DNA from: Phoma sp. XZ068
Taxonomy: Eukaryota; Ascomycota; Dothideomycetes; Pleosporales; Didymellaceae
Direction of reading: 5' to 3'
Length of the DNA stretch: 64,000 bases
NCBI GenBank assembly: GCA_004835665.1
Contig: RBKR01000020.1
Coordinates: 372,001 to 436,000, forward strand
Part shown: one piece after another, positions 30,112 to 42,002 of the stretch
Layout: each line of letters opens with the position of its first letter
Numbering within the stretch: position 1 is the stretch's first letter
Translations under genes and position numbers: made by a program
Notes under the pieces: model-generated
What the model saw: the letters and a program-made list of their open reading frames with translations, nothing else
The model's database searches: none
Told to the model about the DNA's origin: nothing

Positions 30112-32373
30112 ATTTTCCAAAATCAGACCATTTACAGATCTCCAACTGCAAACCATCCCGGATTCACTCAGATTCAAATCTGAACTCTCATTCAACTCAC
30201 CTATCGGGAGGGCTTGCCTGTTCAATGTAGCGCGTGTGCATGCGGTCAATCCTTGATGGCATGCCCATTGTCGTTATTTCGCTCAATTTCCCGCCGATAA
30301 GTCTACGATGTTTCCTAACACGTACACAACCCCCTGCTTGTGTGCTAGCGTCTTTCGTCAAGATAGCTGAGCTCCTGGTCAGCCGTTTGCCCTTGTTTCT
30401 ATCCACTTGAGGGACGCATAGTGGACTTCTTCTCTGCCAAGGCTTCACCCTAATAAGCAGAGTATGTTATGGTAGTCTATTTGCCCCTTCACGGACCTCT
30501 TTGTCCTTGTGATGTGGCAGATTGTCGGTTTCCCCGTTGGCGTCCCACTGCGCTAGTCTCCCGCGCAGACGATCGGGGTTTACAAAGGCTTGGCTAGCTT
30601 GATCTTGGTTGAATCTCAACCCCCACGTGCCTATCGGGAACGACAGAGATCACTCCCCAAGCAGGAGAGCTGCGGGCACAACAAACTCATGGCACGAACA
30701 AAGGGTCTTGGCTCTGCATCAAATCAGAGTCCGATGTAGACGCCTGAACTTTCCGTGACAGGCTAGCAAAAGCCACACAGATGCCCGAATCCCCAAGTCG
30801 GTGACTTGTAACATGCAAATCGTGCAATCCTAATTGAATCAATCGGCGGCGGCATCTCAAAGAACTTTGTACACCAGCTCCCTCCGACTAGCCGGTGGAT
30901 GATCCAACTTCCGAGGAGGCAGCATTCGTCATCGTAAGGCTCACGAGGGCTGGATCGTGCCAACAACTCAAGTATTTCGTTGCAAATCAACGCACAAGTG
31001 ATTAAGGACGTAATTTTCGTTAACGGAATTCATCGTTGTTGTCGTCATGTTATTTCGGTTGCGCCAATTTGCGTGCACCGCGTGCCACGTTTCGAAAAAA
31101 AAAAAAGCATCTCATCAGTCCACGAAAACAGTCGTGCCAACAGCTCTCACTCTCAGACCTATCATTGGTCTCTCGCTGTCGCTTACAATTCGCACTACTC
31201 GGTTAGCACGGCGAGGCACCTATAATCCTTGACATTAAGGCGTACTAGATATGAGGAAATCTGGCTGACGCGATGGACCAGGCCTGTTAATGTATTTTTG
31301 TAGTGCATGTAAGGAACAGAGCACAGATGTGGCAAGACCGTATGCCACTGCAATAGGGTGATGGCAACAACAACAACAACAACAAAGGAACTGGAACGCA
31401 CGGTGTTGGTGAGAGATCCCAGCCTCGATCCGTTACCTAGCTCCTGCAGGGCAGCGGCTACACCGCAGCTGCTACCGTCGATGCTACTATCTTGGTCCTC
31501 GCGGAACACAAACGCGTTGCCGACCTTAGCATGTATACAATCCATGTCGTTTTAGCCCCACAAGGTACGTTAGCGCCCTTGAATTTGTCTGGGCTGATTG
31601 CGGCAGCGATCAATGACTTCCCCACGCACGAAGACGTTGGAGGCGTGGTAGCTGACCCACATGCCCCTGCTCCACAAGGCCCTGGAAAGTTGCCTAACTC
31701 GTATCTAGCCAGAGCGTGGCTTAACTTGGTAGAGTGGAGACGGAACCGCTTCCTCCAGGCGTAATGAGGAGCGCTGGACATTGCCAACTACAATGAGTAC
31801 TGTGAGAAGACAAGACAATTGTAATTTGATGAAGTTGAACCCGCTGAGCATCACTCTGAACAGCATGATCGCATTCCCGCAGCGTCGAACAAAGCCGGTC
31901 TCAGCCTTGAGGCGGGCGCGAACTGCGCCGTACTAGAGCATATGAGTTAGCCTTCCTTGCAAGTTCGTCCCGCTCAATTCATTGTCTCATCTTGAGCTAA
32001 CAATCTCATGGACAGGCTGTGTGCGTGCGGTATGCCGACTCTAATGCAGGATAGTCAGGTACCGAATGCCTGGGAACTCACGACCGTAGTGTTTTGTGTA
32101 CCGATCGACGGCTGGAGCAGTCTCTCACACTTGGCCCACCAGGATCTGTGAGGTACGGTTCAGTGTTCAGTGCTAGTCTTCATATATCATCTCGCCTCCC
32201 CACTGTTCAAGGATGCTATCTACATCACCACGAAGCTCGTCTACATAGATTCCTACCTTGAGAAACTCTTCACACATATACTCAACTCTACCATACTGAA
32301 CGCCTTGGTAGGAACATGGAGCCCAGACATTGACGGCACAGCTAATCGGTCCGACAGCTTTCCCGACTACGCA
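30112..32373. other. Gene-poor region, 2.3 kb
   Basis: No convincing gene. It contains a (CAA)n microsatellite (about 31365-31385), an A homopolymer near 31097, and an open frame at 31531-31764 (MYTIHVVLAPQGTLAPLNLS ... LVEWRRNRFLQA, 77 codons) that reads like protein but matches nothing I know. The 3' end is the leader of the zinc-finger gene; its frame is open upstream of the ATG to about 32170. Confidence 0.45.
31365..31385. repeat. (CAA)n microsatellite
   Basis: Seven CAA units in a row inside a gene-poor stretch. Confidence 0.85.
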
Positions 32374-33573
32374 ATGGAGCAGCCAAATTCTGCTCCTTAT
32401 GTCGCTAGCTCCTATCCTACTATGATGGATCTGCCAGCTTTGCATCTGCCGTTCCGTACTGCCTCAATCGGCCCAACCACACCAGACTCCCAACAGCACT
32501 CGTTCGATGATAGCCCGTACTTCAATACTATGCCACAGGAGATTTTGAATTACCCAGTCACTAGAGTAGCAGAAAGTTCGCTCGATCCATGGCTTATGGA
32601 CATGCCTGGGACCGCGAGCCCGGAGTCATCGAGGTTGTCTATGAGCCCTTCTCAGGGCATCGCAACACCGCCAGCTGATGGCTTCTATTCACAACCTTAC
32701 CCTGACCAGCTACACCTTCCAGCATACCAACTCCTAGAGCAGCCGCAACCACTTCGGTCTTGCTCCACAAGCCACCCCAATTGGGTGAACAGCGGCGAAA
32801 ACTTAGTGCGCAACTACCCCGACAGTGACATTTGGGGCACCCAGCCGTTTGTGGCACAACCTTGGATTCCCAGCCCGTACGATGGTTATACTCCCCCCAA
32901 CATGGCTCCTAGCCACGCACATGCCAACAACGGTGCACTTTCACATTTCGCATGTGCTTCTCAGGTCCAGTTCTCAGCTCCCGAGGCCGTACAGACAAGA
33001 TCAGCTGCCAGCAATGAAGGCTCGCCTTTTGGTGACGACAGCAATGAGGAGGAGGACTCATCTGATGAGGAGTCTGATTCTGACGACGAGGGGTCAAACT
33101 ATAACCACACTGAAGTTTCGGCGGCAAGGTCCAAGCCAAAGACCAGATCATCCCGTCCGCACGTTGACAGATGGACTGTTCCAGTCAACAGCATTCACTA
33201 CTCTGAAAACCGAGGCTACGTGTGCGACGAACCAGATTGTGGCGCAACCTTCGTTCGCCCAGAGCATCTTCGACGACACGTTAATTCCAAGCACACAGAT
33301 GAAAAGAATCATGGGTGTAAGGTAAATGGGTGCAAGAAACTGTTCACGCGCGGTGATAACCTGCGTGATCACTACTGGACACATGTGGAACGCGGCGGTC
33401 GCGCTGGAACGAACAGGAAGATGCCGATACCAGAGCTCAAAGTCATACTTGGGCCCAAGGAGAAGAAGCTCGTCAGGAAACTTCGAGTGAAGCTCAGACT
33501 ACACAATGAGAAGGAGAAGCAGAAGAAGCAGCAGGTAGCACGGCCAGCATACTCTGAGCGCTCTATGCTGTAG
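32374..33573 (+). CDS. C2H2 zinc-finger transcription factor
   Basis: 399 residues from the first in-frame ATG (32374), in one exon. The N-terminal 270 residues are Ser/Pro/Gln-rich and acidic near the end (SNEEEDSSDEESDSDDEGSN), a likely activation region. Two tandem fingers follow. The first starts at about residue 284 (CDEPDCGATFVRPEHLRRHVNSKH, C-x4-C-x12-H-x4-H). The second starts at about 315 (CKVNGCKKLFTRGDNLRDHYWTH, C-x4-C-x12-H-x3-H). A basic Lys/Arg-rich C-terminus (KKLVRKLRVKLRLHNEKEKQKKQQ) may be a nuclear signal. The pair of adjacent fingers resembles stress-type (Msn2-like) regulators, but the linker differs and I cannot name it. The frame is open upstream for 68 codons without an ATG, so a spliced 5' exon is possible. 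Confidence 0.82.
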   Translation: MEQPNSAPYVASSYPTMMDLPALHLPFRTASIGPTTPDSQQHSFDDSPYFNTMPQEILNYPVTRVAESSLDPWLMDMPGTASPESSRLSMSPSQGIATPPADGFYSQPYPDQLHLPAYQLLEQPQPLRSCSTSHPNWVNSGENLVRNYPDSDIWGTQPFVAQPWIPSPYDGYTPPNMAPSHAHANNGALSHFACASQVQFSAPEAVQTRSAASNEGSPFGDDSNEEEDSSDEESDSDDEGSNYNHTEVSAARSKPKTRSSRPHVDRWTVPVNSIHYSENRGYVCDEPDCGATFVRPEHLRRHVNSKHTDEKNHGCKVNGCKKLFTRGDNLRDHYWTHVERGGRAGTNRKMPIPELKVILGPKEKKLVRKLRVKLRLHNEKEKQKKQQVARPAYSERSML

Positions 33574-36500
33574 CTTATACCTCGGGATAACTTCATTTTT
33601 TTCGGTTTTTGGTTCGGCGTTGGGGAAGCCTGTCACTCTCCTAGTAATCTGTATCATGACACGTAGGACATATGCAGATGTTGTATTACCTTTCTAATGA
33701 ACATCTTCAGGACAGCACAATCTGCTCATGGCTTCAATTGCCGCGGAGCCATGCCTGGATAGGTTTGCTCAGCTGTACAGTTCCTCTCGTCCAAGAAGAA
33801 TTACCCCGCGGAGAGTTGAGTGACGTCGGCGACAACAACAGCTGTCGGCGAGCTTCACAACCTGCGGCAACATTCTGCGGTTCACTACGAAGTAGCGCAC
33901 TTCCTCAAAGTCAAGTTTGCTGCGCACATCCCCGAATCTCCAATTTCGGATCCGGAGGGTTTCGCCCCGGAACGCCATGCAGCACCAGAATCGCTCCTCG
34001 TCCGTGCGCCTTCCACGCCTTAGGCATCCCTGCCGATTTTCGAACCCCCACAGAAGGCTCGTCGATTGGTCAGACGATCTTATCTCGGCTATGGAGTGAT
34101 GTGACAGGCTCCGCTAGCCGCCGTAAGTGTGCGGGATTAGCGAACCCTGCAGGCAGCAGCTACTTCGCGATGACCGTGCGGTGCATGGTGAATGAGCCAG
34201 TCTTGGCGATCACGGACATGCCTACGATGGTAAGCCTACTCAAGAGCGAACGTGTGATATGTGATATGGTGTTTACGCCTTGATCGAATGACCTTAGTGG
34301 GAGGCTTGATCTCAATGGACACTCCGAGCTTTGTTGGTGCATTGAGGACCAAATCTGACATAGTCTGATCAGAAAGCAGTAGCGCGCAAGCTGCACGCAA
34401 ACAACAGTGATGCATGGAGCTCAATTCCAACAATCTAGCTTTACTGCAAAGGATTCTGATCGATGCCTTCCTTCGTCATCCTCGACTCATCTCATTAGAT
34501 GCACCGCTGTTCTTTCGAGGACCCATGATCAATTAGCAAACCTTCTACGCCAGACAATGAAACCGCGCCAGCTCCTTCAGGGCAATGCAAGATATCACTG
34601 GTGTCTGAAATCAACGGCCCAGCGTGTGGCGCTTATGTCAACCATGAAAGAGTAATTCCGAACGCCACAGGCTTTGGCGCAACAAGACCTTGGAGGCAGC
34701 CCATCCGCTTTCACTCCGCGGACTTTGAACGCAATTCGCGTTCGCCACGTTTTTACATGCAAGGATCGATGCGCAGGTCGTGTTGGTTCGCTGCTAACAG
34801 ACATGGCCCCCTGACCAGCGGTGACCGTTCGTGTGTAGGTGGGCAATCTGGCCAACGTCAAGCTCCTGACGCCCAGGGTCCATTCGAGCCGCGCCTCTGC
34901 AGATCACACGGAGCTTGTGCTCATGTAATCGGCCAAGATGGGACTTGCATGCTCATTACGGAGACAGGTGTGTTGCAACGTTGTGCCTAAGTCCACGTTA
35001 GCTTCATCGCCTCGTGAATACGACATTCGATCGATTGATCGATTGATCGATCTGAAGGAAAGCAAGATTTATCAGCCTATCGACCGGAATCCTGGAGGCG
35101 AGACCCTCAGCCTTGTTCCATTAGTTGAGCACTAGAAGTGTGTTTTGAAGTGTCCTGCATGGATCGCGAACAGGTGCTGCACAGCGAGTCTTTTCGAAGT
35201 GTTACACGACGATCTTCGTCGCCAAGGTCGAAGGAAGCGGTTGGGCATGCCACGTTCCCTATACTAATGCTGTTGTATGCCTTTGGTTTAAGGAAAGTCG
35301 ATATTTTGCCTGGCCACATCAACACAACATCCTCAATGATGAGGCTACACTTGAAACCGAAACAGGGACCCGCCAACACATTGCACGTCCTTCTGCCCTT
35401 CGCTGATGTAGCTTTCCAGATCGACAGTCCTAAAGCTCCCATATTCAGACCCTCACAGGAGCGAATGCCTAGCTGATCACCCTGACCGTATTTTACTCTC
35501 TGTGTTTGCTTGAAGATGCAGGCCGCATATAGCCTCAACGTGCTACTCTCAATTGGCAATATTGCTTGGCGAGAAATGCGTATTGAGCGAGGGAGTACTC
35601 TCAAAATAGGTGCAACCACTTCCATTGCCATGGTCGCTGCACGCACTTCGCCCCAAAGGTCCTTGCGGCAGGACAAACAGGAAATAGCGATACGCCGCAA
35701 AACCTGTTTTTATCACAAGCATGCTATAAGTTGCAGATCATGAGGACGACTTGTAAGTACATCACGAATTGCCTGCGCACCCTACCCCAGCATGATATCG
35801 AAGGATGCGGACGTCAATGCGGCCCAGCACAGCAAAACGTAAGGTTGAAGAGGTTCTGCACATCCAAACAGCCTGCATAGTCCAGACACTCTCCTAAGTG
35901 AATAAACCAGCCCATCTTTCCCTTTGCTTTCATTGAAGCTAAAAATTGACGCGACAGAATTCGCCATGAGTTCCCACGACTAGATTGAGCCATTTCACCT
36001 TCGACTTACGCATACATAACCTATTGCGAGCTCCAATTTCGCCTCTAGCTGCTATTTCTTCGTCTTTGCACGAATCAGAAGTAGTGGCGCTCAACTACTG
36101 TGCCGTCAATCCAGACTGTTCAAGGAAGGAGTGATCGACACATACATGCCCACGAGGTCGGCACACCAACTCTTCTTGCCCTGTCGTACTCGTATCTGCA
36201 TGAATATCGAGACAGGAAATTCATTGTCAATGCTTGGTCGGTGCCTTAGACTTTTTTTGGGCTCGACCTCCCTGTCCCTGAATGCATGGAAGACTCAGCA
36301 AATTACCAATGCAAAACTTGGCATCTGCATACGTGTTAAGATTGGAGCAACAGATCAAAGGCAGGCTCAGTGTGTCAATGCTGATGTTATGAAGGAGCAT
36401 TTGATTTCCTAGGTAAAGACTTGGAAGACTGAAACAAAGGAAATACAGCTGCCCCTTGCTGTCCAGCCACCCGCCGAACCTTGAAGGCTCATCACGCATA

Positions 36501-37761
36501 CAAACATGGCAACTTCCGCATGAGTAAAAGGAAACAGAGGATCAACGCATCTCCCCAACTGTGAGAGTAGACAAGACGCGAGTTGATGATTGAGAACTGT
36601 TACATGTGGTGAGCTTTATTGATGCCCCCGCACAGGTTTTCAAAACTGCGTACACCTAGAAAATTCACTACATCGAGTACAACTTCCAGATAACCTTTTT
36701 CCTGAAGCCATCCATTCCATTCAAGGATCCAATATACATCCCGGGACCGCTTGAGATGGCTCCGGTAAGCCCATGACGCTTCTTCAAATTGCTATCTAGT
36801 CCGATTCAGCACAGTTTTCGAGAGCAACCTCATGTCCAGATTTCAACTATGGGAGTCTTTGAGGTCCTCTGCGAACTCAATAGTGACATTTTGAACTCAA
36901 TGAACATTTCCCCACACCGCTTATTTATCTATCCTTAAGAATGCCTCTCAGTTTACAGCCACCTCGACCGTTCGTTACATAGACAGCACCGCCGATACAT
37001 GTGCATCATTAGAGAGATAGGAAAGGATGACTACTTTTATCGCAGCTTAGCTAGTATCTCCAGTCAGCCGTGTACACTGCAGCGTTCTGGCAGAGCAACA
37101 TCAGGTGATGATAGACACGCATATTGAGCACCTTGTTTTATTTCATTTCCGACTCAGTGATGACTTTGGCACCGCAGCCGTCAACTACGAGCTTTTTTGG
37201 ACCAACCAAGCACTTTACTTATTGAGAACGAGCTGTCTAAGTGCAATCTAGCACTAATAGAATCGGGGTCATCATGGCTTGCGATATGCTGCGGGCTCTC
37301 AAGGTCAGAATTTAATCTGGAGCTACATGCACATAAGCCCGCAATTTCGGTTTTTTGCAGGAATGCCACCAACATCGCGCGGGTGACACTTGATGTCCGT
37401 GGAACGTAGCACAAGGACGAATAGTTCACTTGCTCAGGGCTGCAACACACACTCACTGACCTCTGAGAGATAATCCGCTTAGAGAACCCGCAAGCAAATC
37501 GAGGCAAAGGAGCATGCCTGGGATCGTTCGGAAGTGTACGTGAGTCACATTGCAGCTTGAGAATTTGGCCATGAACAGTGTGACAGAAGACAAAACTATC
37601 TCGTGCAGTCTCTATAAAACAGGCTGGCGCGTTCCCAGCCAACCTCGACTGAAGCAAATCGATGGCTCCGTGAACGGCTGGCCCAAAGTGTTCCAAATCG
37701 TGTTTATTGACTGTTTGGGCTGTCTGAAGTGTCTTTCAACTACATTAAACCATTTCCATGA
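33574..37761. other. Gene-poor region, 4.2 kb
   Basis: No recognisable gene. Open frames on both strands (largest 35107-35700 minus, 197 codons; 37181-37696 minus, 171 codons) lack motifs, signal peptides and splice context. A short 8-bp tandem repeat lies at 35028-35052. No terminal repeats, transposase or reverse-transcriptase motifs were seen. It could hold decayed DNA or promoter and 3' regions. Confidence 0.45.
35028..35052. repeat. Short tandem repeat of TCGATTGA
   Basis: About three units of TCGATTGA, ending TCGATC. Confidence 0.8.
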
Positions 37762-38075
37762 TTATTCGTCACCGACTGCCTCGTCTTCGCGAAAGTTGAC
37801 ATCCTCTAATACGACTTTCGGTCTGGCGTCGACAGCATGATGTGTGAAAAATGCGCAGAATGCAGTCGTACATTGAGAAGATTGTGCAGATCAAGGGGTT
37901 GAAAGACATAGGTATAGGTCACAGCCACAGACTACTACCACAGAGGACATACGTGAGGCACGAGAGTGTTGCAGCCACGTTCGAAGCGTGCCTCATTTGC
38001 TAGCGTGGGAGCCATCGGACCGAAGACTGTCAACTCTTCTGCTCCGCCGACTGTACCGTACGAGACTTCTGGCAT
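37762..38075 (-). pseudogene. Coding-like relic or small unrecognised gene
   Basis: Two protein-like blocks lie on the minus strand. The first, 38075-37953, starts at an ATG after a TTGCAG acceptor-like sequence. It reads MPEVSYGTVGGAEELTVFGP, then MAPTLANEARFERGCNTLVPH, and ends at a GTATGT donor. The second, ending at TAA 37762, reads HHAVDARPKVVLEDVNF then REDEAVGDE. Frames do not join cleanly: the intervening DNA has two TAG stops in frame, and the only acceptor (GCCAG near 37825) leads into another frame. The composition is much more protein-like than the surrounding DNA. I do not know the family. It may be a decayed gene or part of a gene with an unusual intron. Confidence 0.35.
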
Positions 38076-39078
38076 CTGCAACATGATAACATCCTTCCAT
38101 TTCGCAATGTGCACTGAATATCACCTCTACTCTTTTACGATAATTCCCGACGACATGTCAAGGACTCCCGTCTTAGACCTTCCCGATGTGGCACGTCGAT
38201 GTATTCGTAGACCGAACAAGCCTGCCTGGGAAGATTGCGGGTCAATTTCAGCTTACGCATTCTTTAATGACAACATTTACTGATGAAATATCGCGATACG
38301 AACTACTCTATCTCAGGGCCCAAGTTCGGACTCGCTGCTGTCCTGATACCGGGAGCGTCGCGCTATCAATCGGAGCGTTTCGCGCCAAGTCGCAAACAAA
38401 CTCTTGTTTCCACGTAGCTTGTTCCAAACATTGCTTTTCATCTCCAGCCTTCTCAACACCTGAAGTGTGGAAACTGAATCTAGTGGTCGGATGAGGGGTT
38501 TCCGGAACTGCCTGTCGTGCCCAAGGCCCGATTCATGAGTCCGTTCCTGTCGCGGTTCCTGGATGAAGACTCCTGGCCGTGTCACTCAAGCATCAGGTCT
38601 GTCGACTTAAGCTTTTCGGAATAGCAGTTAACAAACAGTCTACCAATGGGAGTTCCTGCTAATTTTATACTTGACACTACAGCGTCTCCTTCTATGCCCT
38701 TGGGCCTGAAGCCTGCCTGTGTCGTTCATCGTATGATTCGTAACTCATTTTGTGCCAAGGAGGCTTTCGGCAGCCTCACCACCCGCAAAGTGTGGCGTAC
38801 CATTGCTCTCCTCAGACAACAACGACAGATGGATCTAGTGGTTGTCTATGAGACGATACACAGCGTTACAGGTTATGAATAGTACGGACTAAAAGTACCA
38901 GTCGAAGATATGTATCAAGTCCATTTCCCGGAGCTTGTATGTATCCGGAGCCATAGTATGCCTGGTATAATATGTGTGCAGTCACCTGTGAGCATAATCT
39001 TTCGCCAGGCTTCACAATCTCGAACCCCCCTCCCCTTCCGAACGAACATTGTTTTAGTAGCTGTACACTGTGTTTATT
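38076..39078. other. Intergenic, about 1.0 kb
   Basis: Upstream region of the ferritin-like secreted protein. A 90-codon minus frame (38313-38585) and a 78-codon plus frame (38646-38882) are unsupported. No RNA gene or repeat seen. Confidence 0.5.
38968..38974 (+). promoter_or_regulatory. Possible TATA element of the ferritin-like gene
   Basis: TATAATA about 105 bp upstream of the ATG at 39079. Sequence and position only. Confidence 0.35.
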
Positions 39079-40215
39079 ATGCGTACTAGCATATTCTTCT
39101 CAGCAGCTGTGGTTGCCCGCCTCACATTAGCAGCACCTACTAATAAGCGGCAATCTGGTCTGTCACCAGATGGCAACTACTTCCCACTCGCAAATGGGTT
39201 CCCAAATCCTAATAGAGATGGCGAAATCACGATTCAGGACGGTGCACATGGTACCTTACCAAATGGGCCACCACCACCTGCACTAAGCGCGGAAGGAGTC
39301 ACCAACCTCAAATTGATCGCACTGAACGAGCTTTTTGAGGTCGCCTTCTTTACCGAGCTCATCTACAATGTCACAAACAAAGTTTCTGGATACGATCTAG
39401 GCTTGGGACATGATTACATGCTTGACTCATTAAACGCCATTGTCAACCAAGAGGAACTGCATGTACTCAATGCGAACGGCGCGCTTGAGCACTTCAATCA
39501 AGAGAAGATCCAGGCTTGCAAGTACAACTGTAAGTTATGTATCATATCCCTTTCACGCCTCACGACTAAATTCACCGCAGTCCCAGTCACAGACTTCCAA
39601 TCCGCCATCGCCCTGGCCGGGACCTTCACCGACGTCGTTCTTGGCACACTCCAAGACGTCAACCAAATCTTCGCAAAGAATCGGGATGACGGACTTGTTC
39701 GCGCTGTCACATCCGTCGTTGGCAATGAAGCCGAGCAGGAAGGTTTCTTCCGCTTAATGCAAAAGAAACGGCCCTCCTCTCAACCCTTCTTGACAACGGC
39801 GACTCGTGATTTCGCATTCACCGCCATCCAGGACTTCGTCATAGAAGGCTCGTGTCCAAACATTGGCACCATCCCATTGAAGAGGTTCAAGCCGCTTACT
39901 GTGGAGACGAAGACGATTCCAGCTGAGAACCAGAACCTTAAGTTCTCTTTTAATATGAAGGATGCAGGGATGTATGATACACACGATATGCGATTGACCT
40001 ATTTGAATGGCCAGAACCAGCCGATTGTCAAGAAATTTGAGAACGTAAAGATGGAGGGCGGAAAGGTGTTTTTCGAGGCAATGTTTCCGTATGATGATTT
40101 CCTTATGAATGGGCTGACTATCGCGGCCGTCACGATGGGTGCCGATGAATTTGCGGATGCGGATACGATGGCGGGAGCTGCAGTATTTGGACCGGGAATT
40201 ATCGAGGTCGATTGA
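39079..40215 (+). CDS. Secreted ferritin-like protein, Rds1/late sexual development type
   Basis: Two exons, 39079-39529 and 39581-40215, with a 51-bp GTAAGT...GCAG intron; 361 residues. The intron is a multiple of three and has no stop, so an unspliced reading stays open. Removing it restores CKYNFPVTDFQSAIALAGTF. The signal peptide (SIFFSAAVVARLTLA) is followed by a Kex2-type KR at residue 24. The ferritin-like four-helix domain holds NELFEVAFFTELIYN, a later helix with NAIVNQEELHVLNANGALEHF (Glu/His ligands), then TFTDVVLGTLQDV and VGNEAEQEGFFRLM. A beta-rich C-terminal part follows. Related fungal proteins are annotated as stress response protein Rds1 or late sexual development protein; the biochemical role is unsettled. 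The start at 39079 is the first ATG in frame. Confidence 0.88.
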   Translation: MRTSIFFSAAVVARLTLAAPTNKRQSGLSPDGNYFPLANGFPNPNRDGEITIQDGAHGTLPNGPPPPALSAEGVTNLKLIALNELFEVAFFTELIYNVTNKVSGYDLGLGHDYMLDSLNAIVNQEELHVLNANGALEHFNQEKIQACKYNCKLCIISLSRLTTKFTAVPVTDFQSAIALAGTFTDVVLGTLQDVNQIFAKNRDDGLVRAVTSVVGNEAEQEGFFRLMQKKRPSSQPFLTTATRDFAFTAIQDFVIEGSCPNIGTIPLKRFKPLTVETKTIPAENQNLKFSFNMKDAGMYDTHDMRLTYLNGQNQPIVKKFENVKMEGGKVFFEAMFPYDDFLMNGLTIAAVTMGADEFADADTMAGAAVFGPGIIEVD

Positions 40216-40363
40216 ACTCTGACTTTGTGGCTGATGGAGGACAGTGGAGCCTTTTTTTTTTGCATAGCAATGGCGTTGTTCTTTCTTACACCATAGGAAT
40301 ACCCTTGTCCAAATGTATAATGACTAAACCAAATTATACCTCGGCGGCTTGTCGAACGGTCCA

Positions 40364-42002
40364 CTACGTTCCACTGTGCATATTGCCGTCCATATTATGT
40401 ATCGTCTTCAGCTCACTTGTTGATCGTGTGACAGGGTTGTATGGCATGCTTGGTGTTGGTTGCTTGGCCGCGTTGCCCATGCTGCTCAAGAACTCTTTGA
40501 TTGAACTGGGCCACTCAGGGTCATTCCATACAGAAAAAACCAGATTCGTGTACTCTGGATCTGGCACATCACTCTGCCGCAGATACATCAAAGCCACGCC
40601 GAGTGGGAATGACACCACCGAGGGGCCTGTGATCCCGTTGTCCTTGCGGAAAAGCCAAGGGACGGAACGTACGATAAGGCGGGCAAAGGGTCGGCCGTGT
40701 GGGCGACTCAGGTAGAGTGTGGGGTCATCATCAAAGGAAAGGCGTAAAGCACGGTCGAGAGATTGGTATAGTAGCGTTGCGGTCGACCAATAGCGAAGTG
40801 ACAGCGATGCAACATCCAAACTTGGAAATTCTATGGGCATCGGTGCTTCAATGTCGGGCGCATAGACTTCATGCGAGTTCCTTGCGAACCATGCGTCTAA
40901 ATTGTTGTGTACTGCCCAACACTTGGCTGTCGTCCTCAGTTGTAGATCGGCAAAGCGTTCATCGTCAAGTGGCATATGATCCAGTTTGTCCAGGTCTATA
41001 AGAATCTCCGGCATTTCCAAGAGGATATCGATGATAGTATCACTCGCCGGCTTGACTCTCCCTCGCCATGGAATTGTCTTCCACTGTTGTTCATTGAACA
41101 CAACCGGCTTTCGAGATCGGATCCCAATGATGGCCTGTCGATCTGTCAGCCAAAGCGTACTGTAACCAAATTGCTGACGCACAGAATTGTATCGTGTAAG
41201 TGTGAACATATAATGCGCAGCATCCGTCATGAAAGCTGCAGGCCCTCTCGACTCCATCAAAGCGAGTTCCCCCTGAGCATGGCTCATCCAGTTCCGAGCC
41301 TGTGTCAAACTCTCTCCATGATCAGCACCACCAAATAATATCTCGTAGAGGCCCATCAGCCTAGTCGTAGCAAGCAGTGTCTCGATGGAGTGTTGTTGTG
41401 GGCTATGCAGCGAAACCCCCAGCTCCTGGAGAGCTTTACCATATAACACACGTCCTTTGCGAAGCACGACCTGATCATTCGATCCTTTTCCGAGCGTGAC
41501 TAGTCCCATAGCAAAGACTGTTTGACGAAGTGCTTGATCTCGTATACTCAATGTTGCCAGGAGTTTAGCAAATTGGTTGACGGGTTGTAAGACACCTCTT
41601 GCATCCCTGTGCGCGGGAAATAGTTCGAAAACGGCTTCCATACCTTTCGCACTAAATGCAGTCTGCGCGAGAGATGCAGGTATTATGCGATAAGTAGAAG
41701 CCGTGGTTGCGACCAAGTCCGTTGTAGGGTCTCGACGTTGGGTTGGTCGCTTGCTAGCCGGTGGTGGTGAGTGCTCATATTTGCTTGAGATGAAGACGCG
41801 ATTGACATCGTAGCCTCCACATTCGATGTCACGCTCAATGCATTGGCCGCAGGCAGGACGTTTTAAGTCACACTTTGCTCTGTCAGTAACGGCCGAACTA
41901 GCAGCGGACTTTCAACTGATAGAAAGTGGAGACCACACTTACACCCTTCTTCCTCTTTCTGCACGTCACACAGCCCTTAGATCTTCCCGGAACACCGACC
42001 AT
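40364..42002 (-). CDS. Zn(II)2Cys6 fungal transcription factor
   Basis: Two exons, 42002-41943 and 41872-40364, with a 70-bp GTAAGT...AAAG intron; 522 residues. Splicing joins MVGVPGRSKGCVTCRKRKKG to CDLKRPACGQC...IEC, giving a perfect binuclear cluster: C11-x2-C14-x6-C21-x6-C28-x2-C31-x6-C38. The intron sits just before the third Cys. The rest is an all-helical fungal-specific regulatory domain (for example LATLSIRDQALRQTVFAMGL and TLLATTRLMGLYEILFGG), as in the fungal_trans_2 type. A short proline-rich linker (SPPPASKRPTQRR) links the two parts. It is probably a nuclear DNA-binding regulator binding CGG half-sites; targets are unknown. It converges on the ferritin-like gene with 148 bp between stop codons. 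Confidence 0.9.

Noticed and set aside
28006..32373. RIP-mutated transposon remnant
   Set aside because: The sequence is not clearly AT-rich, and no reverse transcriptase, transposase or terminal repeat was recognised; indices could not be computed here.
35107..35700. 197-codon open frame on the minus strand
   Set aside because: No motif, no signal peptide or domain, Cys/Ser-rich random-like composition and no splice context; probably a chance frame.
37181..37696. 171-codon open frame on the minus strand
   Set aside because: Composition is random-like and no family or splice context supports it.
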